Of a DNA stretch of 64,000 bases, positions 15,101 through 22,309 are shown piece by piece. The stretch covers positions 13,298,601 through 13,362,600 of the forward strand of contig OY987237.1 of NCBI GenBank assembly GCA_963920705.1, read 5' to 3'. Every line of letters begins with the position of its first letter. Position 1 is the first letter of the stretch. The notes beneath the pieces were generated by a model that ran no database searches, was not told the DNA's origin, and was given only the letters and a program-made list of their open reading frames with translations. Source of the DNA: Odiellus spinosus. Lineage: Eukaryota > Arthropoda > Arachnida > Opiliones > Phalangiidae. The position numbers and the translations under genes were made by a program.

Positions 15101-18100
15101 TTAACTTGATTTAATGTTATCTGTCAAAAAGGGGTAGGAGGTTCTTAGTCTTAATGGGTCAGTGTCTGGAAAAATCTTGCTTAGATGGTCTTAAACACTT
15201 TACTGCTCGTATCATCATCGTCTTCCGGTTCGTGGATGATTGGTAACTTGATAAAATCCGGCTTCCAGTCTTTGAGACTGGTCGGTGACGAAGGCGAGGA
15301 GACGTACCAGATGCCGCTCGATTGACGATCCATGACACCCGCACCTAAAGAACCATAAACCACGCCCACATACAGCGGCCAATCACGGCCGCGTAAATTG
15401 GGATGTAACGGGGACGGGGGAAATTACGCAACCTCGCGTAATACGTGTGTTACAAGTTACAATTTGTCCAAGGATAATATAGCCTATACTTTTTTCCACC
15501 CTTATATACTTGATACTCTATGGTAATGGTAGTTGTACGTACTTGAAGAAAGCATACGCTACGAGAAGCTATAGCTTTAATGACGGAACTAACGTCATCA
15601 TCTCTTAACCAATTAGAATTAGGTAAATATATAGCTTGACGTATGTAGGCGTTCGACATCAGTCTATTTTCGGCGTATTATCAATCAATCAACGGTAAAA
15701 TGATATTAGGGAATAATACTGACTGTGTGAGGAGAACATGCTTTTGGATGAATTCCGTCCGATGTCGGCGAGAGATCTGATTAACGGAAGTCGGGAACCC
15801 TTCTCGCCTTTGTCGTGGCGAGGCTCGTGTTGATGTCTATGACGTCGTAACAGAGCCTCTTTGATTCGTTCCCTCAAGTCCGCCTGGAGATGACCAGCGT
15901 TAATCATATTTTCGAGGACCAGATCTAAAAAATGAATAGAAACCCAACGAACAATTTGATTACGCGATTTAAAATCGAGACTAAAAACGTCAGCGTTCAA
16001 CGACGAGTACCAGGGATACCGAGTGCTTCGGTACGCGTCTTTGAAACGACGAGTTTCTCTCTTCAGTATTCAGTTGGTCATCTTACCGGCAATCTGGTCG
16101 AGGGAGGCGGCCTCCATGTCCAGCATGACTGTGCCGTTGAGTATGCAAGAGCGCAACTCGAATAGCGAATGTAACGAGATGGTAGCGACGTGCGGTTTGG
16201 ACCATCTGTTTCCTCCTTCTTCGACATCTTCCTCGAACTTGATCCACCTGGCCGTCTCCCGCCATTCCATCTCGTCACCTTCCACGTGCAACTCCTCCAT
16301 CTCGCTGAAAAGCGGATGCGACTCGTGCATACCGTCTTCCTCTTCGCCCAAAATGAAGTGGACCCTCTCAGCCGGAGGAGTAACTATACGTTAGAAAAAT
16401 ATTGGTTTATATATGTACAAAAATGGTTATTGAAATATTTTGAAGATACTTTTTGTCTTGTAACTATTAAGCTACGTTCCCAATATTCAAATTAACTTTA
16501 TAAGCAAATAATTTCTTTTTGTGACGAATGTAATCTCAATTTAACACGAAAAATTTGCGTTTTGACCTTTCCAAACCGTTTTAATACACATTTTCAAAGT
16601 TTATTGAATCTTTTTCAAGGCCTTCAAATATCGCGAAATAAGTTAACTGTGTCGGAAACTTAACGGAGTCGCTTATCATTAATTACTTAAAACTCTCCTA
16701 AAAATCCCTAGCTCCATTATGTTAATTAGGGAACCCGAGCAACTTTTGAAGGCCATTGTCACAGTTTGAGAATTTCTTCAGGGAAAATGCAGCTAGATCA
16801 ATTAACCTTATGGTAAACTTTAGAACTCGTTGCATAGACCCGGAAAAAGGGGCGAGAGGGGGGGGGGAGACTAACTAACCCTAGGATCGCTCGTTAGGTA
16901 TACCGAGATTATTTTGCTATTAGGACGCCCTTCATTTGGGAACACACTTTATGGAACTTAGATTAAATGGACTTTTGTAGATATGTAGATGTGGGTTGCT
17001 TACCTGGTCTGTGAAGGTCGGTAACGTAGTCGGTTGGCATACCATCTTCTCGTCTTTTGTGCGAGCCATTCTTAGCGTGATGGTGTCTGTGACGTCGATG
17101 ATGACCTCGACGACGATAACTGGGTACGTGAAGACCCACATACACCGTGTGAGCTCTGTGGCCTGAAACAAAAACAAATTTGTGATATTAAATGGCCTCG
17201 TATAATATAGTAGGATAATTAAACCGCTAATGGTTTTCCTTCATTCTAACCGGAGCTTAACGAAGAATGAACAACAATACATTATAATCCCTTACCATAA
17301 ATATTAAAAATACTAATATCATTTGTTAATGAAGTGTCGCGGTGTAGCCGTAAATGAGCCTGATTTTTACTCAAAACAATAATACGCTATGGTTTCGTGG
17401 CTATTATAGAGCTTATACGGTTGATTCTAACGCGTTCTGGCACGAGTTATAAGATCACTTTCGCGCTGTCTTTTTCGTAAAAGTACTTAATCCAGAAAGT
17501 CCTACATTTCGTACATTTCCAGAAATAAACTGTCATTTTCATATCGAAGTTTCTTAATTACTTTACCCGTTAAAGGGAGAATGCAACCTAACAACAAGTG
17601 ATTTTTTTATCGATTCCTTATTGTTTAAATAGGCCTAATCCACTACAGAAAATATTTACAAACAAATATTAAACTAGAAATAAATTTAAAACTTACCCTG
17701 ATAATAGGCTTAGTGGGATTCATGGTGGTCCTGTTTTCCTCGCGTGTAAGGCCTAGCGACCAACCGCGCGCGACGTAAGTCTCGTGGAGATCTCGCGTGA
17801 TCGACGGGCCTTTGCTCATTGGTCGCTAGACCTTACACGGATGCAATTCAGGATCTCCGTGAATCCCGCTAAGCCTATTTTCAGGGTAAGTTTTGCATTT
17901 ATTTCTAGTTTAATTTTTGTATTGTAAACTTTTTATCGGTGGATTAGGCCTATTTAAACGATAAGGAATCGATAAAAAATCCCTTGTAATTAGGTTGCAT
18001 TCTCCCTTTAAATTTGAATTAATATTGTGACATGATTAAATGAAAGCTTCACGTACAAGTACGAGTTTAGATTCTTTAACTGAATATATCTTATTATATT

Positions 18101-20648
18101 TCCAAATTTCAAGGGGATTACGAATCGACTTACGTTTCTTGCGAGGTTTCTTTGGTGGCATGAGCGTTGATACTAAAATATCCCGAATGAAAACGACCAG
18201 TTGCGGGTCCCATTCATCCCCAATGTCACTAATAGCTTCCTTTACAACGTGTTTTTGTTTTCTCTCGTAATTTGCCTTTAGTTCTACCACCGGGTCTCTC
18301 GTCAGTAAGAATAATGCTCGAACGTCTTAAGATAACTGGCTTAATTCCGTGGTCAATTGAAACCGAATTTTGCCCTCGTTTCTAGTAACTGTATGACGGA
18401 GTATGACTGAGTTCTATCAAAAACTTTGATTTACAGCTAGACACCAATCGAAGTTTGCTCAGTTGCACCAATCGAAGTTTGCCCGAAGAAAAATATTCAA
18501 TTACTATCGAGATAGCTTCCGCGATGACGTCATTACCAGATGACGTAGTTCATACCAGAATTAAAGTCAATATTTTAGAATGCTTATGGATTCGTTCTAT
18601 TGATATAGTGTTGGCCAAAAGTTTGCACCTAATTATTTTATATATTCTAGCTAATTGCGTTCGCGACACTGGCTACTTTCGTTTTGGGTAAATGAGTAAT
18701 GTTACACACGGGGAACCACTTTTTAAAAACACTGGCCAATAATTTCTAGTGCAAAACATTCTGGCCAATAGTTTGATTTAGTGTCAACACTTTTTGAGCC
18801 AATTGGTGTAGTATATATTAAAATTTCGGTATTGGCAACTTTGCTTATAACTCCGCCATATCTTTGTACTACATCGGGACCACTGTTCGTCGTTTGGGAA
18901 AAGTCAGATTGTTTTAGATGTAAGATTAGTTCGATGCTTAAGAAGCTATAGTGTCAAATATTATGGATTTCTTTTTTAGTTCGCCGCTTAGCTGGCGTAT
19001 CTCCAAATAAAGAAAAAATATTTAAAGGGCTATCGAGACGTTCAAGTGGATAATAAATATGATAGAGTAGCCACGAGTTACAAATTACAAATTCCGAATA
19101 CGCTTTTCCATTCTTATAATAAGGCTACGAAAGCTTTTTCAAACCGCGACGTACCATCGTTCGTTGCGACCGCGACGTACCATCGTTCGTTGCGACCGCG
19201 ACGTACCATCGTTCGTTGCGACCGCGACGTACCATCGTTCGTTGCGACCGCGACGTACCATCGTTCGTTGCGACCGCGACGTACCATCGTTCGTTGCGAC
19301 CGCGACGTACCATCGTTCGTTGCGACCGCGACGTACCATCGTTCGTTGCGACCGCGACGTACCATCGTTCGTTGCGACCGCGACGTACGATCGTTCGTTG
19401 CGACCGCGACGTACGATCGTTCGTTGCGACCGCGACGTACGATCGTTCGTTGCGACCGCGACGTACGATCGTTCGTTGCGACCGCGACGTACGATCGTTC
19501 GTTGCGACCGCGACGTACGATCGTTCGTTGCGACCGCGACGTACGATCGTTCGTTGCGACCGCGACGTACGATCGTTCGTTGCGACCGCGACGTACGATC
19601 GTTCGTTGCGACCGCGACGTACGATCGTTCGTTGCGACCGCGACGTACCATCGTTCGTTGCGACCGCGACGTACCATCGTTCGTTGCGACCGCGACGTAC
19701 CATCGTTCGTTGCGACCGCGACGTACCATCGTTCGTTGCGACCGCGACGTACCATCGTTCGTTGCGACCGCGACGTACCATCGTTCGTTGCGACCGCGAC
19801 GTACGATCGTTCGTTGCGACCGCGACGTACGATCGTTCGTTGCGACCGCGACGTACGATCGTTCGTTGCGACCGCGACGTACGATCGTTCGTTGCGACCG
19901 CGACGTACGATCGTTCGTTGCGACCGCGACGTACGATCGTTCGTTGCGACCGCGACGTACGATCGTTCGTTGCGACCGCGACGTACGATCGTTCGTTGCG
20001 ACCGCGACGTACGATCGTTCGTTGCGACCGCGACGTACGATCGTTCGTTGCGACGCCAACGTTTGATCATTACGACATCAAGCCCCTGAGATCTGAACCG
20101 CACCCACACTCGCACCTTTGGCGCAAGTTTACTTAATAATCATCCTATTTGATATATTGATCATTAATTAGAGGCACTAATTTGGAATATGAGAAGGTGG
20201 CTTAGGAACCATCCGCCTCTAAAACATTGTCGAAATATGACGTTGTTTAAACCCCGTTTCAATAAAAAATTGGGTTCAATATAGTCCTAGGGTTCGCCCA
20301 CTTCAATGATTTCACGACTAAGTAACTGATTACAGCTGGATTACTCAACCCCTCAGTAAAATTTTGTCTCCAAAGTCGTACATCGCGACACCCAATTTCT
20401 TCTTGTACGTCTTTGCTTTGTCTTTTTTTTTTTGCCTATAGCTTTTATCGCGTCGATGAAAGTATTTTTAGATAGCGCCTTACGCTTTTCGCCAAACAAT
20501 CGATAGCTTTGATATTAAATTCGGTAATGGAGACTTACCTTCGAAGTCCTTATCGGTGTAGCTGTGATGAGTTGTTAAAGCTCCTGGGTCTTTGGGAGCT
20601 TCATCCAAATTGGATGCTGGCTCCATCTTCTTATTATCCATCCAAGGT
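1..20648 (-). CDS. Ndae1: SLC4-family sodium-coupled bicarbonate transporter (Ndae1/NBC-like), multi-exon gene, 3' end beyond window
   Basis: Core gene span; the exons are listed one by one below. The product is a plasma-membrane transporter that couples Na+ to HCO3-/CO3-- (probably with Cl- exchange) and controls cell pH. Exon translations match the family in order: an N-terminal segment reading [13 protein letters not shown], the band-3 cytoplasmic domain ([57 protein letters not shown]), then the transporter core ([85 protein letters not shown]). All intron phases agree. The match is closer to NDCBE/NBCn (SLC4A7/8/10) than to NBCe1 or AE, for example [22 protein letters not shown]. The symbol is inferred from family resemblance. 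TTAA elements lie in several introns. Confidence 0.93.
233..649. mobile_element. family A TTAA foldback element, copy 1
   Basis: Non-autonomous DNA element with long imperfect inverted arms. Ends TTAAAGGGAGAATGCAACC and its complement, inside TTAA. Arms carry the family core TAGGCCTAATCCAC, AACTAGAAATAAATTTAAAA, CTTACCCGGAAAATAGGCTT and ATTCATGGAGATC; the centre contains GGTCTAGCGACCAAT in both orientations. It codes for nothing. TTAA target choice suggests mobilisation by a piggyBac- or Kolobok-type transposase (inference). Confidence 0.9.
1232..1631. mobile_element. family A TTAA foldback element, copy 2
   Basis: Complete copy with TTAA at both ends; the right terminal motif is slightly diverged (GAATTTTCCCTTTAA). 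Confidence 0.88.
1975..2512. mobile_element. family G TA-target element, copy 1
   Basis: About 535 bases, ends GAGCTCGGAATTAG and CGAATTCCGAGCTC. Long inverted arms rich in CGTATA, CGGATAA and ATCCGAA words. Other copies show TA outside, suggesting Tc1/mariner-type mobilisation. Confidence 0.83.
3089..3427. mobile_element. family D element, copy 1
   Basis: Ends CAGAAGTAGATGAAACC and GGTTTCATCGGCTTCTG; flanked by 7-bp direct repeats GTAATAT. Subterminal inverted words CTCTCTGTATGGGTAA and AACCCATACAGAGAG. About 335 bases, no conserved ORF. The superfamily is not identified; 7 bp is an unusual duplication length. Confidence 0.88.
3633..3859 (-). CDS. Ndae1: SLC4 exon: C-terminal tail with [12 protein letters not shown] and [13 protein letters not shown]
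   Basis: 227 bases, phase 0 to phase 2. Encodes [55 protein letters not shown], then a Gln/Thr/Pro-rich stretch. [13 protein letters not shown] aligns with the vertebrate tail motif EINISDEMPKTTVWKAL. Acceptor TATATATAG lacks a strong pyrimidine tract. If the donor (AG|GTCGGA) is skipped, the frame continues nine codons (SEINLII end) to a TAA at 3608-3610, giving an alternative C-terminus. Confidence 0.85.
3969..4450. mobile_element. family E TTAA element with nested family A
   Basis: Ends TTAAAGTGAAGCTGACATG and GTGTCAGCCTCACTTTAA, with family A at 4002-4361 inside. Confidence 0.75.
4002..4361. mobile_element. family A copy 3, nested inside a family E element
   Basis: TTAA at both ends; shorter centre than copy 1. 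It interrupts the family E element 3969-4450, so it inserted later than that element. Confidence 0.85.
4474..5237. mobile_element. family B TTAA element with nested family D
   Basis: Ends TTAAAGGGAAACTTAGAGC and AGCTCATGGTTCCCCTTTAA. The two sides are related in inverse orientation (GGAATCACC...AACGTATTCG against CGTTCTTTTGATATGGTGATT). A family D element occupies 4760-5096. Confidence 0.8.
4760..5096. mobile_element. family D copy 2, nested in family B
   Basis: 7-bp repeats CTTATAT on both sides. Confidence 0.88.
5283..5528. mobile_element. element L: GC-richer foldback element
   Basis: 246 bases, ends GTAGGGTCATTTACTAAGAA/AGGGTTTCAACCTGGACTC and the near complement ending ACCCCTAC. The middle (CGCGCCTGCGCAGCTACGAT, TTGGCTTAATGACCGCT) recurs inverted at 21888-22042. 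Confidence 0.65.
5529..5700. repeat. degenerate AAGACTTC/ACCAAGACCTCTT repeat
   Basis: Words AAGACTTC, CAAGACCTCTT and AAGACTTGACC recur four to five times at irregular spacing; no regular period. Confidence 0.45.
5701..7740. other. AT-rich intron sequence
   Basis: SLC4 intron between the 9.35 and 3.86 kb exons. No splice-bounded coding exon, repeat array or element recognised apart from the microexon at its edge. Confidence 0.6.
7750..7770 (-). CDS. candidate 21-base microexon of SLC4 C-terminal tail
   Basis: Seven codons (DNCAEPQ) lie between a good acceptor (CCCTTTTTCACAG) and donor CAG|GTAGGG. Length is a multiple of three and the phase is 0, matching the exons on both sides, so it can be spliced in or out of the tail. 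The rest of this 5.5 kb intron holds only repeats and AT-rich DNA. Support is from splice signals and phase alone. Confidence 0.4.
7901..8281. mobile_element. family A copy 4
   Basis: TTAA to TTAA. Its right TTAA is also the left TTAA of a family C element (8278-8399). A fragment GAGAATGCAACC also occurs just to its left (7885-7896). Confidence 0.87.
8278..8399. mobile_element. family C: short TTAA element
   Basis: About 120 bases, ends TTAAAGGGATACTAGACTC and GACTCTAGTATCCCTTTTA. It abuts family A copy 4, sharing the TTAA. Confidence 0.7.
8702..9079. mobile_element. family E TTAA element
   Basis: Ends TTAAAGTGAGGCTGTCACG and GATGACAGTCTCACTTTAA, about 378 bases. A 63-codon ORF inside is not conserved in other copies. 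Confidence 0.8.
9351..9497 (-). CDS. Ndae1: SLC4 exon: last helix and start of C-terminal tail ([12 protein letters not shown])
   Basis: 147 bases, phase 0 at both ends. Encodes [49 protein letters not shown]. The family's (R)EL.WLDD(L/V)MPE motif begins the cytoplasmic tail, followed by an acidic/basic coiled segment. Donor GTCAGT. Confidence 0.94.
9767..10099. mobile_element. family D copy 3, in an SLC4 intron
   Basis: Direct repeats TTTCTAC (an extra matching A makes eight) flank it; both ends read AGAAGTAGATG. Confidence 0.88.
10314..10490 (-). CDS. Ndae1: SLC4 exon: [19 protein letters not shown], last helices
   Basis: 177 bases, phase 0 at both ends. Encodes [59 protein letters not shown]. 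Matches vertebrate [38 protein letters not shown]. Acceptor GTCGCAG after a long T run, donor GTAAGG. Confidence 0.96.
10556..10624 (-). CDS. Ndae1: SLC4 exon: [14 protein letters not shown]
   Basis: 69 bases (23 codons), phase 0 at both ends. Encodes [19 protein letters not shown] and QGSQ, nearly invariant in the family; the first residue is Cys where vertebrates have Phe. Acceptor TCTGTTTAG, donor GTAAAT. Confidence 0.95.
10708..10745. mobile_element. family E single end in an SLC4 intron
   Basis: TTAACTTAAAGTGAGGTTGTCACGG lies 32 bases 3' of the donor of the exon ending at 10777. No opposite end seen. Other single ends occur at about 20711, 33660 and 62955. Confidence 0.45.
10777..11028 (-). 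CDS. Ndae1: SLC4 exon: [34 protein letters not shown]
   Basis: 252 bases, phase 0 at both ends. Encodes [78 protein letters not shown] and FTPVLR. Contains the helix-10 half-helix opposite the helix-3 motif, together framing the ion site. Donor AGG|GTAATT. Confidence 0.96.
11182..11343 (-). CDS. Ndae1: SLC4 exon: NPWW and [15 protein letters not shown] helix
   Basis: 162 bases, phase 0 at both ends. Encodes [54 protein letters not shown]. The helix-8 Asp in FMDQQIT coordinates the transported ion in solved SLC4 structures (family knowledge). Donor GTAATT. Confidence 0.96.
11413..11526 (-). CDS. Ndae1: SLC4 exon: [10 protein letters not shown] helix and [12 protein letters not shown]
   Basis: 114 bases, phase 0 at both ends. 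Encodes [38 protein letters not shown]. One membrane helix followed by the (T/S)PKLQVP loop shared by NDCBE and NBCn. Acceptor CCTCCGCAG, donor GTACTA. Confidence 0.95.
11600..11970. mobile_element. old, diverged family A relative in an SLC4 intron
   Basis: Keeps AGAATGC, GTGATTTTCTATAGATT, TTTAAAACTAATCCAGTG on the left and GGTTTAGTCAATTTAAACGA on the right, with an inner palindrome around GATATCTCGT. Divergence suggests an older insertion. It lies between the exons ending at 12014 and starting at 11526. Confidence 0.6.
12014..12304 (-). CDS. Ndae1: SLC4 exon: large extracellular loop 3 with four Cys and N-glycosylation sites, next helix
   Basis: 291 bases, phase 0 at both ends. The loop contains CVC, a later YEC and a GC pair partner, the four-cysteine pattern typical of Na+-coupled SLC4 members, and three N-glycosylation sequons (NGT, NWT, NGT). 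Then [19 protein letters not shown] forms a helix and [10 protein letters not shown] ends the exon. The cysteine-rich loop separates this protein from the AE subgroup. Donor GTACGT. Confidence 0.96.
12406..12583 (-). CDS. Ndae1: SLC4 exon: helices 4-5, RLWIGLW and [17 protein letters not shown]
   Basis: 178 bases, phase 2 to phase 0. Encodes [38 protein letters not shown] and [15 protein letters not shown]. The DIDS-contact region reads EKVLN across the junction, as in the NDCBE/NBCn group (EKLIH), without the KKMIK of NBCe1. Acceptor ACATTAG, donor GTATGG. Confidence 0.96.
12711..12844 (-). CDS. Ndae1: SLC4 exon: helices 2-3, [16 protein letters not shown]
   Basis: 134 bases, phase 0 to phase 2. 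Encodes [19 protein letters not shown] and [19 protein letters not shown], the most conserved stretch of the family; its half-helix lines the substrate site. Donor GTGAGC; the split codon AG+A gives Arg. Confidence 0.96.
13500..13565. repeat. short dispersed repeat shared with 10160-10230
   Basis: AAGCTGCTAAGCCT followed by GGCTACTTTTTAAGACTC matches AAGCTGCTAAGCCT and GGTACTTTCTAAGACTC at 10176. Both lie in SLC4 introns; boundaries unclear. Confidence 0.4.
13645..13819 (-). CDS. Ndae1: SLC4 exon: [13 protein letters not shown] and first membrane helix
   Basis: 175 bases, phase 2 to phase 0. Encodes [20 protein letters not shown], then [19 protein letters not shown] and [18 protein letters not shown]. 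This is transmembrane helix 1 of the 14-helix SLC4 core, including the ITFGGLL motif. Acceptor TCTCGCAG, donor GTACGA. Confidence 0.96.
13891..13994 (-). CDS. Ndae1: SLC4 exon: charged linker ending in KRTG
   Basis: 104 bases, phase 0 to phase 2. Encodes [20 protein letters not shown] and [15 protein letters not shown], a Glu/Lys-rich linker before the membrane domain. It ends in the family's (L)xRTGR(L/I)FGGL junction, completed by the next exon. Acceptor TTTAAACAG, donor GTAATT. Confidence 0.93.
14262..14408 (-). CDS. Ndae1: SLC4 exon: end of cytoplasmic domain
   Basis: 147 bases, phase 0 at both ends. Encodes [39 protein letters not shown] and [10 protein letters not shown], closely matching the family. 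The donor is GTTAGT; beyond it the frame runs on to a stop at 14190, so retention of this intron would give a truncated soluble protein. Confidence 0.95.
14480..14907 (-). CDS. Ndae1: SLC4 exon: Asn/Gly/Ser-rich loop, then [13 protein letters not shown] and FLFVLLGP
   Basis: 428 bases, starts in phase 1, ends in phase 0 with SDE|V. The first half is low-complexity ([26 protein letters not shown]). The second half is the conserved dimerisation part of the cytoplasmic domain: [71 protein letters not shown]. Acceptor TTTTCTTAG, donor GTAAAA. Confidence 0.96.
15204..15344 (-). CDS. Ndae1: SLC4 exon (probable cassette): serine-rich and acidic linker
   Basis: 141 bases (47 codons), acceptor TTCTTTAG, donor GTAAAG, phase 1 at both ends, so it can be included or skipped without changing frame. 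Encodes a linker with [14 protein letters not shown] and [14 protein letters not shown] in the cytoplasmic-domain loop that varies between SLC4 members. If the donor is not used, the frame stops at 15181. It is not recognisable in the vertebrate proteins I can recall, so lineage-specific or alternative use is likely. Confidence 0.75.
15724..15924 (-). CDS. Ndae1: SLC4 exon: DLVLENMI...ALLRRHRHQ...SLADIG
   Basis: 201 bases, acceptor TTTTTTAG, donor GTCAGT. Encodes [20 protein letters not shown], then [14 protein letters not shown] and [15 protein letters not shown], the family's conserved helical segment and RS(F/L)ADIG motif. The donor is weaker than the others, and the tail after ADIG is variable in the family, so the exact 3' edge is less certain than the 5' edge. 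Confidence 0.92.
16087..16383 (-). CDS. Ndae1: SLC4 exon: start of band-3 cytoplasmic domain
   Basis: 297 bases, phase 1 at both ends. Begins [18 protein letters not shown], then [39 protein letters not shown] and [21 protein letters not shown]. These are diagnostic core motifs of the Band_3_cyto domain and nearly identical to vertebrate NBCn1/NDCBE. Donor G|GTAAGA; the split codon G+AT restores the conserved Asp of IAD. Confidence 0.96.
17004..17162 (-). CDS. Ndae1: SLC4 exon: [13 protein letters not shown] and histidine/arginine-rich segment
   Basis: Acceptor TTTGTTTCAG, donor GTAAGC, 159 bases, both ends in phase 1. Encodes [19 protein letters not shown] followed by a His/Arg cluster (HHRRHRHHH), matching vertebrate YVGVR/HVP...SHRHHK. 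This is the disordered basic N-terminal stretch before the folded cytoplasmic domain; in vertebrate NBCs it binds regulators such as IRBIT (known of relatives, not shown here). Confidence 0.93.
17570..18011. mobile_element. family A copy in the SLC4 intron beside the 17.0 kb exon
   Basis: Complete, TTAA at both ends, about 442 bases, arms well preserved. Confidence 0.9.
18134..18325 (-). CDS. unassigned coding-like exon inside the SLC4 intron
   Basis: The minus strand is open with protein-like composition: [55 protein letters not shown], ending at a consensus donor GTAAGT (18133). Possible acceptors lie at 18326 (CTTAAG) or 18296 (GACGAGAG). Either start gives a length divisible by three and phase 1 at both ends, the phase of the surrounding SLC4 intron. 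It could be an unusual cassette exon or part of a nested minus-strand gene. I do not recognise the family. Nothing similar occurs in vertebrate SLC4 proteins. Confidence 0.4.
19145..20054. repeat. 26-bp tandem array, 35 units
   Basis: Nearly perfect 26-base units built of CGCGACGTAC[C/G]ATCG and TTCGTTGCGAC, 910 bases, in the SLC4 intron between the 20.6 and 17.0 kb exons. One base separates two variants (GTACCATCG, GTACGATCG), ordered as 9, 10, 6 and 10 units. It is CpG-rich in AT-rich surroundings. As 26 is not a multiple of three and the unit lacks stops, several frames stay open for more than 300 codons; these are artefacts. Confidence 0.97.
20055..20538. other. unique intron sequence
   Basis: Between the 26-bp array and the 20.6 kb exon; no element or gene seen. 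Confidence 0.6.
20539..20648 (-). CDS. Ndae1: SLC4 exon: N-terminus, acidic segment ending in [11 protein letters not shown]
   Basis: Acceptor TTCTTTCTTCTAG at 20649 and donor GTAAGT at 20538. It encodes [13 protein letters not shown] then [22 protein letters not shown]; the EAP..D....HHSYT..DFEG pattern is the usual beginning of insect Ndae1 and aligns with vertebrate LEGHRTLYVGV. The first Met (20641) may be an initiator in one transcript form. The exon starts with one base of a split codon and ends with one base (G) of the next. Confidence 0.9.
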
Positions 20649-20879
20649 CTAGAAGAAAGAAAAAAAAGGGAAGAAAAATTTAAAGAAAATTCATATGAAT
20701 TATCTCGAAATTAAAGTGATACTATCACTATTTTTTAGAATGCATATAGATTATATTTTTAATTTTATCATACTATTAAAACACCATATTCAAAATTTTT
20801 ATACCTCTGCCGGTAAGAAAATATCAAGCATATTTAAGTAATTGCTTTTTCCGAAATATATGACGTATAAATAAATTTT

Positions 20880-21030
20880 TGGAACGTAATTAAATAAGTA
20901 AGGCTATCTGAATTAAGTAATTAAACGAAAAAAAACGCGCGAAAACTACCTTAAATCTAGAATACTTCTTTTGGCATCCGGTGATTCCGAAAATAAATGC
21001 AAAAGCTATTTCATTTTTAGCTCCCTATAA
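20880..21030. mobile_element. family B right-arm relic
   Basis: AGAATACTTCTTTTGGCATC, GGTGATTCCGAAAATAAA and TTTTAGCTCCCTATAAA match the right arm of family B with divergence. It sits in the intron upstream of the 20.6 kb exon. Confidence 0.5.
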
Positions 21031-21887
21031 AACTTACAAAGCTTTTTAAAAAGTATTTTTTAAGTCGATATATGATTAAATATTTAATGTATCGAGTTGT
21101 TAGGATAAAGCCTTGATGTATTTTGAAGCTAAAATTTCAAAATTGAAACACACTAGACACGCCTCTACTCCAAATTTGTAATATTTGTAACTCTTAAAAA
21201 CTATATATAACGGTATTTATAAGTTGGGTAACTAGCGCAAGGGCGAATAATTACTCAATTTAGTATCCAAATAATACTTATAGAATCTAAAAATAAAATT
21301 TAATAATTACCCAATTTCAATTCATATATTATAAATTACGTTTTAATTGGAGTTCGAGATTACACCGGGCGAAGTTTTTCTTTGATTTAAAAACATTCTT
21401 GGCTCGAAAAAAGGGTTATTTCGAATTAAATTTGATTTTTGCTTTAATATCCCGCGCCTTCCTTCGTCGTTGATCTATAACAGCAGACTTTTGCGGTATT
21501 GGAAATTTTTATGTAATATATTTTGTAAAACCAGGTCATTATTTGGAACATACCTACCCGCTCTCGCGAATACCGCCTCTACAACTAGGTTAACACACTA
21601 GCGCGAGTAAAAAATAAAAAATAAAAAATAGGAACCAGGCATAATATTATTTATACAAGTTGCTTTGACTGTTTCAGTCAAAAATAAATTAAAATGTGAT
21701 ATTACGACATTTATTTTGACTTGAAGTCGACAAGTAACGTACCTGACTTGATTCGGGCCTCGTCTAATTACTCTCGCACCATGCCTAACGAAATTACTCA
21801 TAAGAAATTGAAAAATATTCCCAGGGTTGTTTTTACCATAGACTAAGACCCTGGACACGTGACATGTGTCTGTGCATTCCACGGTAG

Positions 21888-22042
21888 TTTGCCAGATTTT
21901 TTAAATAGTTAGGGATCTTGGTAGGACAGTCCGCTGGCGCCTCAAGCGGTCATCAAGCCAATTATCGTAGCTGCGCAGGCGCGTTAGAAGTATTATAAAT
22001 GGTGGGAAGGAAGAGCGCCCCACCGAAGCCTCTATCGGTTTC
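21888..22042. mobile_element. element L internal fragment, inverted
   Basis: TAGTTTGCCAGAT, GGCGCCTCAAGCGGTCAT, CAATTATCGTAGCTGCGCAG and CGAAGCCTCTATCGG match element L on the opposite strand; terminal repeats are absent. Confidence 0.6.
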
Positions 22043-22094
22043 ATGGGAGATCAATTTTGACGGGCTCCGAATCGAGTCAAGTTTCATATCTACT

Positions 22095-22196
22095 TTAAAG
22101 GGAGAATGCAACCTAATAACGGTGGATTAGGCATATTTAAACAATAATGAATCGTTAAAAAAATCACTTGTTGTTAGGTTTGCATTCTCCCTTTAA
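22095..22196. mobile_element. family A internal-deletion derivative
   Basis: Only about 100 bases: left end AGGGAGAATGCAACCTAATAA joined to the right arm GGTGGATTAGGC...CATTCTCCCTTTAA, with TTAA outside. Shows that very short ends suffice or that the interior was lost after insertion. Confidence 0.8.
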
Positions 22197-22309
22197 GATT
22201 ATACTCGTACGAATAACAATTTAAGAGTTATTAACTTTAGGTCCGCTAATAAAACGACTTTTGGAATTGGCAAACGGCTTATTACGCTATGAATATATTA
22301 AATGGATAA

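Noticed and set aside
15932-16495. Plus-strand ORFs of 77-123 codons
   Set aside because: They are antisense shadows of the conserved SLC4 exon at 16087-16383.
19046-20136. Open frames of 300-347 codons on both strands
   Set aside because: They are products of the stop-free 26-bp repeat, which reads the same peptide in several frames; there is no gene-like start, splice or composition.
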